The notes under the pieces: model-generated
Database searches by the model: none
Told to the model about the DNA's origin: nothing
What the model saw: only the letters and a program-made list of their open reading frames with translations
Translations under genes and position numbers: made by a program
Assembly: GCA_028095005.1 (NCBI GenBank)
Contig: CM051459.1
Span: forward strand, 14,866,699-14,930,698
Direction: 5' to 3'
Source of the DNA: Rhynchospora pubera
Taxonomy: Eukaryota; Streptophyta; Magnoliopsida; Poales; Cyperaceae
DNA: 64,000 nt
Shown here: in pieces, positions 27,343 through 38,661 of the stretch
Position numbering within the stretch: position 1 is the first letter of the stretch
Layout: each line of letters begins with the position of its first letter

Positions 27343-29260
27343 GTGGTGATGCCAGTGACGGACTCCGGCGGCCACAGCGCCTGTAGCTAGGTTGATAGGC
27401 GACGTGAAGGGATCCTGGTGTCGCTTTCATCGTCCGTTGTTGTTGCGTCGATTGATTTGCAGAGCCCTGACATTGACCTGGTTCAGGCACGCAACCGCAA
27501 TTGGGGATGTCTGACTGTCAGGATGTGGCAGGGAATTGGCCTCTCAGCAGAGCCGTCTATCATCACGAGAGCGCTTCCAAGTTACCTGTGAACTCAATTT
27601 TACATAGCACTCTCTAATTTTGTGCTAGGGTATTCTGATTTTTTTTTTTCTCTTGGTCTGACAGACCCATGGAGTGAAACACATAATTTATCTCAAGTGC
27701 ACCCGTTATGTCCTTTGCTTACTGTATTAAATAACTGACACATGCACCTTGAGTGTTTGCCCTTTTCATATTCATTGACCATACAAGTATGCAACATTCA
27801 TCTCATTCCAGCAGTTGAACTAAAATTTGGACTGGTAATGTCAAATCCTCGCTGACACTGGCCAAATCGTCTTTTTCATTTCAAATCTCAACATTTCTTT
27901 ATCTTACATAATTTCCTGACTATTGTTTTTTCCTTTTGATGTTGTTTATAATTTGATCAATCCTATGACACTCCATTTCCACATAAAGACAGTTTTATGC
28001 TGATTTTGATCCTCATGATTGCACATGTTTGTTGATTTCTTTGGACTTCCATTAGTGCCTTCTACATGTTCCTTCAGGAGCAAAACAAACTTAAATGATT
28101 GTTAAAACTAAATGCTTTGTATTCAGTCCCTCAATACCTTGACTCAGAGAAAAAGAGTTTTCATAGTTTGTTTTTTTTTGTTTCTGACATGTCATCAATT
28201 GCAAGAGTACATCAGTTGAACAGACTTTGGAACTTACTGGCTTTACTGTTTTCTTTTCTCCCCTTTTTTAGACATGAACTTACTATATCATCATATTGTG
28301 GTGTGTCCCTTTTTAACAAAATATGGCCAGACACACCAAACCTCTTTTTAAACCAATGTTCTTTTATAACTGACATAAAATTATATTTTTGTTTTTATAG
28401 AATGAAGACATCATTTCTTGTTATCCTGCACATACATATATTTTGGTAAGAGGCCTTTTGCCACAGCATGTGTTGTATTTTCGATTTGGCCCCTGAGGTT
28501 TATACTATTGTGCACCACCTTCTTTTTACAGCCCTAAACTTCAATTCATATTGTCACTATTAGAAGTTTTATTTTAATAAACATGTTTTTAACAAAAATA
28601 GACTTTAATCATTGTAATGTTGAGACTCATTTTTAGTTCTGGACACGAATTTCTTGACACATATGCCCCTGGCTTCTCACCTAATCATACCTTGGTTAAT
28701 TTCAGACCCAATTACTATTATATTTCTTATTTTACTCATAGCACTAAATATAACCATTACCAGTGTTGAAACATGGCTGTTGGCATGAGTGTGCGCTCTC
28801 AGGCAAGCACCCCTCATGTAACAGACCACACTCCACCACAGAACCTCATCATTATTTTATTATTTTTTTTAGCACTTTTATTAGGTGACTCATTGACATG
28901 GGTGAGTGTGCGCTCTCAGGCAAGCACCCCTCACCTATGTCTTTGAGCCCCAAAACTATATTGATAGGTGTTCTACATGAGGGCTTCTCTAGACCCAACA
29001 CTTAATTCTCAAAGAAAAGATCAACAAATCGACAAAAGACACGAAAACTGAATATGGAAATAAAATAGACAATGGAACTTCCTCAGAAATTGGATTTAAG
29101 TATGAAACTGAGTACAATGAGGACTCTACCTTCTTCTAAGATTGCCTCTCTCTTTTCCTTTTAAGTTGTTTTTTTTTTACAAAATATCAGTCAGTGAACT
29201 AGCAGAGTTTTTGCTTATCAAAATTTCTCCTCCCTTCTTTTTCTTCTTTGCTTTGATCTT

Positions 29261-29270
29261 CTTTTATAGG
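29261..29270 (-). promoter_or_regulatory. Second candidate sense TATA box in the 5' LTR
   Basis: On the minus strand this reads CCTATAAAAG, about 2.5 kb into the LTR. The downstream sequence is purine-rich. Either this or the 30545 site could be the element promoter, and both are conserved in the two LTRs. Confidence 0.3.
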
Positions 29271-30544
29271 CGAAATCCCTAGGGCTTTGTTTCATCTCCT
29301 TGACACATGGCAGCATCTCCTGCTTTGGATTCATGATGGAAGGTCCAGATATGGTGTGAAGCTGCCGCCTCACCTTTGTAATTCCTATTTTACTTGCTCC
29401 CTACATTACTCCTTCTTACCAACCAATGTAAACATGACACTTGGCATTTACAACTCCTACTTCTTTTCACAGTATGCTTGGGGGAGGAGTTATGCTTGCT
29501 TTGGCGCCAGATGATGTGCTGTCTCTCATCCAATGGCTCATAGGCCATGGGTGGCTGTGATTTGCATAGGGGAAGCATCTCTTTTGGGATATAGTTGCTG
29601 CTCATAGGGGCATAGGTCTGACGCATCAACAGTCATGCTATTCACTTTCTCCAGTTATTCTTTTTATCAATCCTCTATGGTAAACACTGATGTGTTTAGT
29701 GTTGGTGTATAAGATTAGGTACTACTGCTAGCTGGGACCCTTTCATACCATTGTCTTTTGTCAATCGAATTTTTTTTACTCCTGAACTGTTTTTTTTTTT
29801 TCTCTTTCTTGTGTTTGAAATTTATTATCCTTTCTTTGAGTTTCAATTTTGGTCCATCATTGCTCCTTTTTAATTTCAACTTGTGATGTTTAACTGTTTC
29901 AAAGCTTCCTTGGTTTCTGATTTTGAACATTACATTTTGATTTTTCTTTGATGTAAATCATATTTCTTTCAATCATTACACAGGAATATCCCAGGGGTAA
30001 TATGGGCATATATGCTCTTTAAATTCCCTTGCTGCCTATTTCATTCTTTTGTCTCTTTCTTCTAAATGCCTGATTTGCCCATGGTCAGAGGAGTCACGCA
30101 TGAGTCACTTATTCTCCAGGCATGATATGATGTATTTGCATCCCATGTTCATTGAAGAATACATAGTTCTATCTCAGACCGTCCATCTACATTCAGTCTT
30201 ATCCTGAGATGTAAGCATACGGTAGGATGTGCTATTCCCTTTTTTTTTTTATCCAACATACCCCCTTTGTATGTGACATAGGTGAATGAATGGTTGTACT
30301 GTCGTGATTAAAGCATGGAGAGCTTTTCGGCCTTTGTTTAAATCCCATCTTAAATCCAACGGTCCCAATTGGAGTGGTGAGTTTACCGCTTATTGTCACA
30401 CCTTCTGGCGCCAAGGACTATTGCAGGGCTACTTCTTCCTTTTCAGGTTATAGGCTGTGGGGAATGGCATTCTTTCCTCCATTTGAATCCCTACTCAATT
30501 CCATCAATTGTTTCACATGGGACATCTCCAGTTGTGAGAACTTT

Positions 30545-30555
30545 GCTTTTATAGC
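30545..30555 (-). promoter_or_regulatory. Candidate sense TATA box in the 5' LTR
   Basis: On the minus strand this reads GCTATAAAAGC, a canonical plant TATA context, about 1.2 kb into the LTR. It is one of two candidates for the genomic RNA promoter. The transcript start is not determined. Confidence 0.35.
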
Positions 30556-31755
30556 CTCTTCTTTTTACTTCTCTCTTTCTGACCATGCTCCATGCTAACT
30601 CCTCATCATCTCTTCTACTTCTGATTCAAAGTGTGTTTGGAAAATCCCTTTTTTTTTTTTGAACCTAGCCCCTTTTGTGGCGAAATAGTTATGGTGAAAT
30701 ACAGCATCACCCATTCCTTTCGCCAAATTGTCTCTTACTAGCTCATCCCAGCGTCGCCCCAGCCTCACCAGAGATTTCAGCAGGTGGGTTCCTCTGCCAA
30801 TTTCTAACAATTTGATACAATTTCGCAGTTCTTGTCTTTGGCTTCTCACCATTGTTCCTATCGCATTATTTCCGTCCAGCGCCTCTACGCTGCCGTCTTT
30901 GGTGTCGTCGGAGTCGTAGAGTCATCACCAATTCATTGGTGAGGTTGGTTGGAGTTGAGACGACGTGAGTCGGCGGCACAATCTCCCCCTACGCTGGCGC
31001 ACGGCGCTTGTCAGAGATGGTACTGTTCCATCCTTTTCTTTTTCTTCTTTTTTTTATTAAAAAAAAAGGAAATAGATGGGGTCCATGTTCTCGACCAATT
31101 AGGAAATTCAGTCGAGTGTTTTGATTTTAGATTGAGATCTGTCCGTTGATTTTGGATAACATTACTGTGATTTATCGTGACCGTTAGATCAACAGGATTT
31201 TATCATAATCAATGGTCATTGATTTGGGTTTAAACATAATCCGAATGGGCTTTCAGTCCTGTCCCAGAACAAGTTCTTAGTATAAATTTAAAGGCCCGTT
31301 CGAATCTCTCCATTTATTGGGCTCTGGTGAGATTCATCTCCATTTGTTCCAATAATGGAGGTGTCCATTTGACTGAATTTTGAGGATAATTAAGCTGCTT
31401 TATTCTTAGAAAAATTATTTGGTGCCCTTCTATAGGTCAATTTGACATGAAATTCTGCATGGCTTCTCATAAAAATATAAAGAACCTAGCTGCCATAAAT
31501 TTTCTATTTTTAGGACTCCGGTAATTAATTATAAGGATATCACAGGCGCATAACGGCATTCCTCGTAATTAATTAATTTACCGTCCATTTTTAAGAATTT
31601 CTGTGTTTTTCCTTTCATGCATTATGACCAATTATCAGGGCTATTTTGTTGGGTCATTGGTTATGTGGATGGGATTTTGATTATATGGTTTTGGATTTTG
31701 GTGATAAAATAGGGAATTGTTCAGGGTTTTACGCAGCAGAATTTAGAGGCAAACA

Positions 31756-32345
31756 CCCACGATTTAACGTTTTTTATTTTTTCGCTATTTTTGTGGCACC
31801 CGCCCCAACGATTTATTGTGGGACCCGCCCCACGATTTAACGTTTTTTATTTTTTCGCTATTTTTGTGGCACCCGCCCCACGATTTAACGGTTTTTATTT
31901 TTTCGCTATTTTTGTGGCACTCGCCCCACGATTTAACGGTTTTTATTTTTTCGCTATTTTTGTGGCACCCGCCCCACGATTTATTGTGGCACCCGCCCCA
32001 TGATTTAACGGTTTTTATTTTTTCGCTATTTTTGTGGCACCCGCCCCACGATTTAACGGTTTTTATTTTTTCGCTATTTTTGTGGCACCCGCCCCACGAT
32101 TTAACGATTTTTATTTTTTCGCTATTTTTGTGGCACCCGCCCCACGATTTAACGGTTTTTATTTTTTCGCTATTTTTGTGGCACCCGCCCCACGATTTAT
32201 TGTGGCACCCGCCCCACGATTTAACGGTTTTTATTTTTTCGCTATTTTTGTGGCACCCGCCCCACGATTTATTGTGGCACCCGCCCCACGATTTAACGGT
32301 TTTTATTTTTTCGCTATTTTTGTGGCACCCGCCCCACGATTTAAA
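31756..32345. repeat. 48-bp/24-bp minisatellite
   Basis: A unit of about 48 bp, CACCCGCCCCACGATTTAAC followed by GGTTTTTATTTTTTCGCTA and TTTTTGTGG, is repeated head to tail. It is mixed with a 24-bp short form in which CACGATTTATTGTGG replaces the AT-rich middle. I count about nine long and four or five short units. Long open frames on both strands are a by-product of a 48-bp (multiple of three) unit lacking stops and are not genes. The Tat element sits directly against it, so the array was probably its target. Confidence 0.85.
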
Positions 32346-33662
32346 GAGTACCAAGCTCAGAATTGCATTATTTACACTTTATATGCGTAATTACCACGTA
32401 TAATCCATTTTTTTTGAATAAATAAAATATTAATCATATAGACATGATAAAGAGTTTAAATGTTGATTATTGTGATCAAATGACTTAGAATGAATCCAAA
32501 AACAATTGAAGTGCTCAAAAGATGCTCAGATCTGCATTATTTGCACTTCATATGAGTAATTACCACGTATAATCTAATATTTTCGAAACAATAGCATATG
32601 GATCATATTTGAGACAATATAAAGAATGTAAATGTAGATCATTGTGATCAAATGACTTATATTGAATCAATAAACAATTGAAATGCTCAAACGATACTCT
32701 GAATTGCATTGTTTGCACTTTATATGTGTAATTACCGTGTGTAGCTCAATCTTTTTGATAAAATAACATATGAATTATATTCTTGACAGTATAAAGAGTT
32801 TAAATGTAGTTTATTTTGATCAAATGACTTAGAATAAATACAGAAATAATTGAATGATCAAACGATTCTCAGAATTGCATTATTTGCACTTTATATGCGT
32901 AATTATCATGTATAATCCAATGTTGTTGAATAAATAATATATGTATCATATTCTAGACAGTATAAATAATTTAAAGGTAGATTATTGTGATCAAATGACT
33001 TAGAATGAATCCAGAAACGATTGAAATGCTCAAACGATGCTCAGATCTGCATAATTTGCACTTCATATGCGTAATTACCATGTATAATCCAATCTTTTCG
33101 AAAAAATAGCATATGGATCATATTTTAGAAAATATAAAGAGTGTAAATGTAGATTATTGTGATCAAATGACTTAGAATGAATTCAGAAACGTATGAAATT
33201 CCAAAACGGTGTCCGGAATTGCATTATTTACACTTTATATTCGTAATTACCATGTATAATCCAATATTTTTGAATAAATAACATGTGAATCTTATTCTAG
33301 ACAGTATAAAGAGTCTAAATGTAGATTATTGTGATCAAACGATGTATATTTAATTCGAAAACTATTGAAATGTTAAAACGATACTTAGAATTGCATTATT
33401 TGCCTTTTATATTCGTAATTACCTAGTATAATCCAATCTTTTTGAATAAATGACAAATGAATCATATTCTAAAGACTTTAAATATCGATTATTGTGAACA
33501 AATGACTTAGAATGAATCTAGAAACGATTGAAATGTTCAAACGGTGGTCATAATTGCATTATTTGCACTTTATATGCATAATTACCATGTATAATCCAAT
33601 CGTTTTGAATAAATAGTATATGAATCATATTATAAAAAGTATAAAGAGTTTAAATATATATT
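32346..33662. repeat. Satellite array, block 1 (monomer about 172 bp)
   Basis: A monomer of about 170-176 bp recurs, marked by TTGCATTATTTGCACTTTAT, GCGTAATTACCATGTATAAT, AACATATGAATCATATTCTA and TGTGATCAAATGACTTAGAA. About seven to eight diverged copies are present. The length is typical of nucleosome-phased plant satellites; location in the chromosome cannot be told. The array is old because monomers differ by many substitutions. Confidence 0.85.
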
Positions 33663-35760
33663 TGTGACACCCCGCCGTGTTTCGTGACTGGACGGTGCAC
33701 GACGGCGTGCCCGCCGCGGATGCCTCCGCACCCGCAAGGCTTACCAAGACTTAATTAACTCTAATTATCAAATTAAATATAATAGTAAATCAAAATTTAC
33801 TAAAATAATTAAGTTACATGCCAAATATAAATTTTTAAATATAAACATAAAATAATATGTGCTACAGTAGGCTGGTTCACATGCTTTAGGTTGCTAACCA
33901 TACAATCCAACGGCTTATTTGTCGTCTTGTTGTCCAGCGCTCGAACTGTAAACTGGAACCCACAGCCACCGTGGAAACAATGCAAAAGCAAAGAATGAGA
34001 TAAATATAATTTATCTCAGTGCGGTATTCAGTTCCAGCCACACGAACAATCTTACATACTTTGGAACTATTTACCGACTGAGGTAGAAAAACACACAGTT
34101 TGTATAAATCAAATATCGATACATCTTATAATACAATATAAAATGACATTATGAAGATGCAACGCAATTGAACCCGACATATTAATCAATTTGAACTGTC
34201 ACATTCAAATGGTAGCACAAAATGTCGGTTCAACTTGGTCAACTATCTAATATTGAGGCTGGTTCAATATCAATCATTCAAAACAGAACTGAATTATCCC
34301 GAAGGATCCATCTCTCCTTGATCAGAGGAGACTGAGTATACAATAGAACATATATTGTATACGATACCATACAATTATCATTAATTCAGACAAATAGATA
34401 AGCAAACGGTACTGATTACGTGAACACTGTCAAACCACGGATATAAGCGCTTATTCACGGAGACTGGCACGACAGGGAGCGACCCCAACGCCCAACCCAA
34501 CCAGTGTCATTTCACCGTACAAGAGTACCAACGATTATCGCAATCCATTCAATTCGGAACCATTTCAACATGCAATAATAATAGTAAATAATATAAGTCA
34601 TATGATACAATCCAAATATGCGTGCAATTATCAGCTCAAATTATGCAATGCAGTTATGCGTAAATAATTTCTAGCATGTAATCAAGTTGTGTGGGATCCG
34701 CACCTGAAAATCAAACGAGGAAACGATCTACATATCTTCACTCGTATCGACCACCCGACCCCGATAAACGACTTCCCGATTCTAAGCAAAAGAAATTCCA
34801 TTTAAAGTTCTTCTCCATAACCTTTAACTTTATACAATTATTTGTTCATAAAAAAATTCATTAAACTTCAATAGTATAGACTGTTCTAATGATTATCGTA
34901 TCATAATTGATTAATTTTAAAGATAGCATAACTATCATCTTTCTAATCTTCAAAACTTGACATAAATGATTATTTTGGTTTCGATTTTTATTTACTATGT
35001 TTGTTAGTTCTAAACATTTTACTATCAATTAACTAGACTTATAATATCAACTAGAACAGACGAAATTTCAGTTAAATGCTCTTTCTAAAATCCGAAATAA
35101 AGAAAATTCAATTCAAGAAATTAAAGAAAACTTAGAAAGTAAAGGATTTACTATAGTTGCCTTCTCCTTTGACTGGCTATTCTGACACGTTGCCACCAAA
35201 TGAAATAGTTACTCTTTGTCTTTTTTTTTTCAAGCGAAATATATTGGAGTGGGGTGGTTTGATTCATACGGCTTAGAACAAAAAAAAGTGAGGAAAGTGG
35301 GTATTTATAGAAATGGTATACTTGGGTTCTAAGTACGGGTCACATTTGTTTATGTTTTTCTAACCAATGGGAACAAAGGGACTAACAAATGAGATAAGAT
35401 CAAAATCGGATATGAATAAGTCAGTGAGTCGGCAAAGCAGCTTGGAAATTTTTTTATTAATATTTTTTTTTAATTCATTCGGTCCAATAGAAAAGGAATG
35501 AGTGGACAATGAGATAATATCAAAGGATGAAGGCGGTTTGAAGGATAAGGCCAAGTAAATGCATATATCCGGTCAAAGAGTCAAACAAACAGGTCAAAAT
35601 CGGTCAAGATATTAAAACATGCTATATGGTTTCATAGTTAACAAGCTAGTCAATACGTTAAGGTTGGATTAAAATGAATTAAATTGGAACTTAAAATTTT
35701 AATAGCGAAATTAAATCAAAATCTGAATACGAATAAATTATAAAATTTTGGGATGTAACA
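33663..35760. mobile_element. Solo LTR, about 2.1 kb
   Basis: The block begins TGTGACACCCC and ends GGGATGTAACA, an imperfect inverted terminus typical of plant LTRs, and is flanked on both sides by ATATT (33658-33662 and 35761-35765), a 5-bp target duplication within a satellite monomer. No gag or pol, primer site or internal direct repeat is visible, so a solo LTR left by recombination is the simplest reading. The TGT[GA]ACACCCC start resembles Tekay/Del chromovirus LTRs, but the family is not certain. Small ORFs inside look random. Confidence 0.75.
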
Positions 35761-36779
35761 ATATTATTGTGATGAAATGACTTACAATGAATACGGAAAC
35801 AGTTGAAATGCTTAAATGATGATCAGAATTTCATCATTTACAATTTATATGCGTAATTACAGTGTATAATCCAATCCTTTTGACTAAAATAACATATGAA
35901 TCTTATTCTGGACAGTATAAAGAGTTTAGATGTAGATTATCGTTATAAAATGACTTAGAATACATCCTTAAACGATTAAAATGCCCAAACGGTGTTCAGA
36001 ATTGCACTATTTGCATTTTATATGCTTAATTACCATATATGTACAAACCAATCTTTTGAATAATTACCATGTATATGCCAATAATTACGGAGATAAAGAG
36101 TTTAAATGTAAATAATTGTGATCAAATGACCAAAGAATGATTCCAGAAACCATTGAAATGCACAAACGATACTCAAAATTGCATTATCTTCACTTGATAT
36201 GTGTGATCACCGTCTATAATCCAATCTTTCTGACTAAATAACATATGAATGATATTCTAAAAAGTTTAAATCTAGATTATTATGATCAAACAATTTACGA
36301 TGAATACAGAATTGATTGAAATGCTCAAACGGTGTTCATAATTGCATTATTTGCATTTTATATGCGTAATTACCATATATAATCCAATATTTTTTTAATA
36401 AATAACATATGAATCATATTCTACATAGTGCAAAGAGTTTAAATGTAGATAAGTGTGATCAAATGATTTAGAATGAATGTGGAAACTATTGAAATGCTCA
36501 AATGATTATCAGAATTGCATTATTTGCATTTAATATGCGTAATTAACATGTATAATCCAATACTTTTTAAATAAATAACATATGAATCAGATTCTAGAAA
36601 ATATAAAGAGTTTAAATGTATATTATTGTGATAAAATGACCTAGAATGATTCCAGAAGCGATTGAAATGCAGAAATGATGCTCCGAATTGTATTATTTGC
36701 ACTTTATATGCGTGATTACCTTGTATAATCTAATCTTTTTTAATAAATAACATATAAATCATATTCAAGACATATAAAG
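35761..36779. repeat. Satellite array, block 2
   Basis: The same 172-bp monomer resumes exactly after the solo LTR, in the same orientation as block 1, with about six copies. Its last monomer is cut by the Mutator-like element; the 9-bp CATATAAAG at 36771-36779 is the left target duplication. Confidence 0.85.
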
Positions 36780-37257
36780 CAGAAATTATTTTATATAGGA
36801 ATTCTAACATCAAAAATTTTAATAGAAAGAATTAATATATTTTTTTTAATAAGAAGAAAGTTCCAACGCGTTTATAAACCGCGCGCCTCTCTCTCCTCTC
36901 CAACGCGTTTTAGAAACGCGTAAGAAGCCTTTGAACGCGTTTATAAAACGCGCTAGCAGTTTGGTGTGGAAAGAGTGTGGAACGCGTTTTGGAAAAATCA
37001 GAATTTATTTTTGTCGTGTTGCTGTTGTCGTTTACTGTCATGAGTTATGGCGGTTTATTAGGTCCTTAATTAAAGAATTGGTAATATCATGATGTAGAAG
37101 TTGATATACATTGGTGTTGTAATTAGTTGTAGAAATCCCTCGTCCGGTGCGAAAATGGTTTATTTCAGCATCAATGATGAGTGATATAGTGTTGGTTGAA
37201 TTAAGGACTAGACCTTACCAAAATGATGAGTTACTATATTAAAATTTATCCTAGGTT
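36780..37257 (+). repeat. Left TIR of the Mutator-like element
   Basis: This arm pairs with 38197-38661. It contains five ACGCGT motifs within about 130 bp (36868-36990) in TTTATAAA-rich surroundings. The arm also carries TTAATTAAAG and CCCTCGTCCGGTGCGAAAAT, matched in reverse in the other arm. Confidence 0.8.
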
Positions 37258-37837
37258 AATCAGTATGGTTGGTACTTTTATTACTTCAAAGAAAAGCTAT
37301 TTGTTAGCTCTCGAATTGAAGTGCTGATCTGATTATTATGACCTGATGGGACAATTGAGATTAATAGTGAAACGCGTAAAATTGATGCTAAGCACTATAC
37401 CATTAATTTCTTCTGGCTTTACACTTGCTTCATCAGTCTGTATTTGTTTTTATTTACTGCTCTGTACATATTTATTAGTGTCTTCAAAATATAATTATCA
37501 ATGTACTATAAAGGACAATGCAAATATAATACATCCTTCTCGGTGTACTGAGGCAAGCATTATATACTCTGTTCCTTAAACTGTAGAGTAATTAGCATAC
37601 ACATGCCAGCTTTCATTTACAACAGAATCATAAAGCCTTACAATAAAGCAATACTAATTAACTGGTGCCACATACTGATAACAGTTGGTACCATTCCTTG
37701 TATCATATTTCCAACCAAAATAAAAGAAAATCTAAGAGAGGTACAAAGCACAAACGCTATACAACTACAAGGAGGGCATGCGAGGGAATATTTCATCGCT
37801 CCAGGAAACGAAATCAAACAAATTGTAATAATTAAGC

Positions 37838-38161
37838 CACTATTTACATAGATTTTTTTAGATAGATTTTTTATTAATATTGGACTTTGTTCTATTACTA
37901 GATTTAATTGATCCACTAAATTTAGCAATCTTTTAGCAAAACTCAATTTTCTATTAATAAATATTTAAAATTGCAAGATTCAAAAAGTCTATAAAAAATA
38001 AATTGTTAGATTTTTAAAGATCTATTAATAGAAAATTGACTCTTGCTAAAAGATTGCTAGATTTAGTGCATCAATTGAATCTAATAATAGAATAAGATCC
38101 AACATTAATAAAAAAAAATCTATCTAGAAAAATCTATGTAAAGATCATCTTTCTTATAGTG
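37838..38161. mobile_element. CACTA-like MITE nested in the Mutator-like element
   Basis: The 324-bp element begins CACTAT and ends ATAGTG, is flanked by AGC on both sides (37835-37837, 38162-38164; a 3-bp duplication as for CACTA elements) and folds into a hairpin over most of its length (ACATAGATTTTT against AAAAATCTATGTA, and AATTTAGCAATCTTTTAGCA against its complement). The left end has lost bases present at the right (CTTTCTTATAGTG). It has no coding capacity. Confidence 0.72.
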
Positions 38162-38196
38162 AGCATCAATTTCTAAATTGGCTGAATTTAACAAAT

Positions 38197-38661
38197 AACC
38201 TAGGATAAATTTTAATATAGTAACTCATCATTTTGGTAAGGTCTAGTCCTTAATAATAGAATAAGATCCAACATTTTCGCACCGGACGAGGGATTCTACA
38301 ACTAATTACAACACCAGTGTATATCAACTTCTACATCATGATATTACCAATTCTTTAATTAAGGACCTAATAAACCGCCATAACTCATGACATTAAACGA
38401 CAACAGCAACACGACAAAAATAAATTCTGATTTTTCCAAAACACGTTTTATAAACGCGTTCCACACTCTTTCCACACCAAACTGCTAGCGCGTTTTATAA
38501 ACGCGTTCAAAGGCTTCTTACGCGTTTCTAAAACACGTTGGAGAGGAGAGAGAGGCGCGCGGTTTATAAACGCGTTGGAACTTTCTTCTTATTAAAAAAA
38601 ATATATTAATTCTTTCTATTAAAATTTTTGATGTTAGAATTCCTATATAAAATAATTTCCG
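38197..38661 (-). repeat. Right TIR of the Mutator-like element
   Basis: This is the inverted copy of 36780-37257, with four intact ACGCGT motifs and further sites decayed to ACACGT by CpG transition. Its inner part carries a 25-bp patch (about 38252-38276, AATAATAGAATAAGATCCAA) that does not match the left arm but is identical to part of the nested MITE near 38081-38105. Confidence 0.78.

Larger units (their letters stand above)
2..31755 (-). mobile_element. Giant Tat/Ogre-type Ty3/gypsy LTR retrotransposon, about 31.75 kb
   Basis: The sequence of 2-4411 recurs at 27344-31755 as two direct LTRs that both read TG...CA on the plus strand. The right copy is followed by a TGG-starting primer site on the minus strand, and the left copy is preceded on the minus strand by a G-rich polypurine tract, so the element runs right to left. 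Between them lie gag, protease, RT, RNase H, a second (archaeal-type) RNase H and integrase on the minus strand, an order and duplicate RNase H known from the Tat clade. Two intron-bearing genes lie on the plus strand between pol and the 3' LTR. The LTRs differ by roughly a dozen substitutions plus homopolymer indels by eye, so the insertion is recent. The right flank is a minisatellite; the left flank is cut by the window edge (only one base remains), so no target duplication can be confirmed. Confidence 0.9.
27344..31755 (-). repeat. 5' LTR of the Tat/Ogre-type element
   Basis: This copy matches 2-4411 along its length with about a dozen substitutions and several homopolymer length changes. 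In the minus orientation it is the upstream LTR and so should hold the active promoter. It abuts the minisatellite at 31756, where similarity to the other copy stops right after CA. Confidence 0.9.
36780..38661. mobile_element. Non-autonomous Mutator-like element with long TIRs
   Basis: The ends are C[A/G]GAAATTATTTTATATAGG as an inverted repeat, flanked by identical 9-bp CATATAAAG (36771-36779 and 38662-38670). A 9-bp duplication and TIRs of several hundred bp are diagnostic of Mutator-like elements. The TIRs run about 36780-37257 and 38197-38661, with a mismatch patch inside. The 1.88-kb element codes for no transposase. The middle (about 37260-37837) is unrelated sequence, perhaps a captured fragment, which I cannot identify. 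A CACTA-like MITE is nested at 37838-38161. Confidence 0.82.

Noticed and set aside
31785..32403. Three long overlapping open frames on both strands (up to 195 codons)
   Set aside because: They are translations of a 48-bp minisatellite whose unit length is a multiple of three and lacks stops; no protein family is seen.
33809..35554. Short open frames in the solo LTR
   Set aside because: No similarity to gag, pol or other proteins, and the surrounding block has LTR ends and a 5-bp target duplication.
37346..37946. Open frames in the core of the Mutator-like element as a transposase remnant
   Set aside because: No transposase motif is visible; they overlap on both strands and run into the MITE hairpin.
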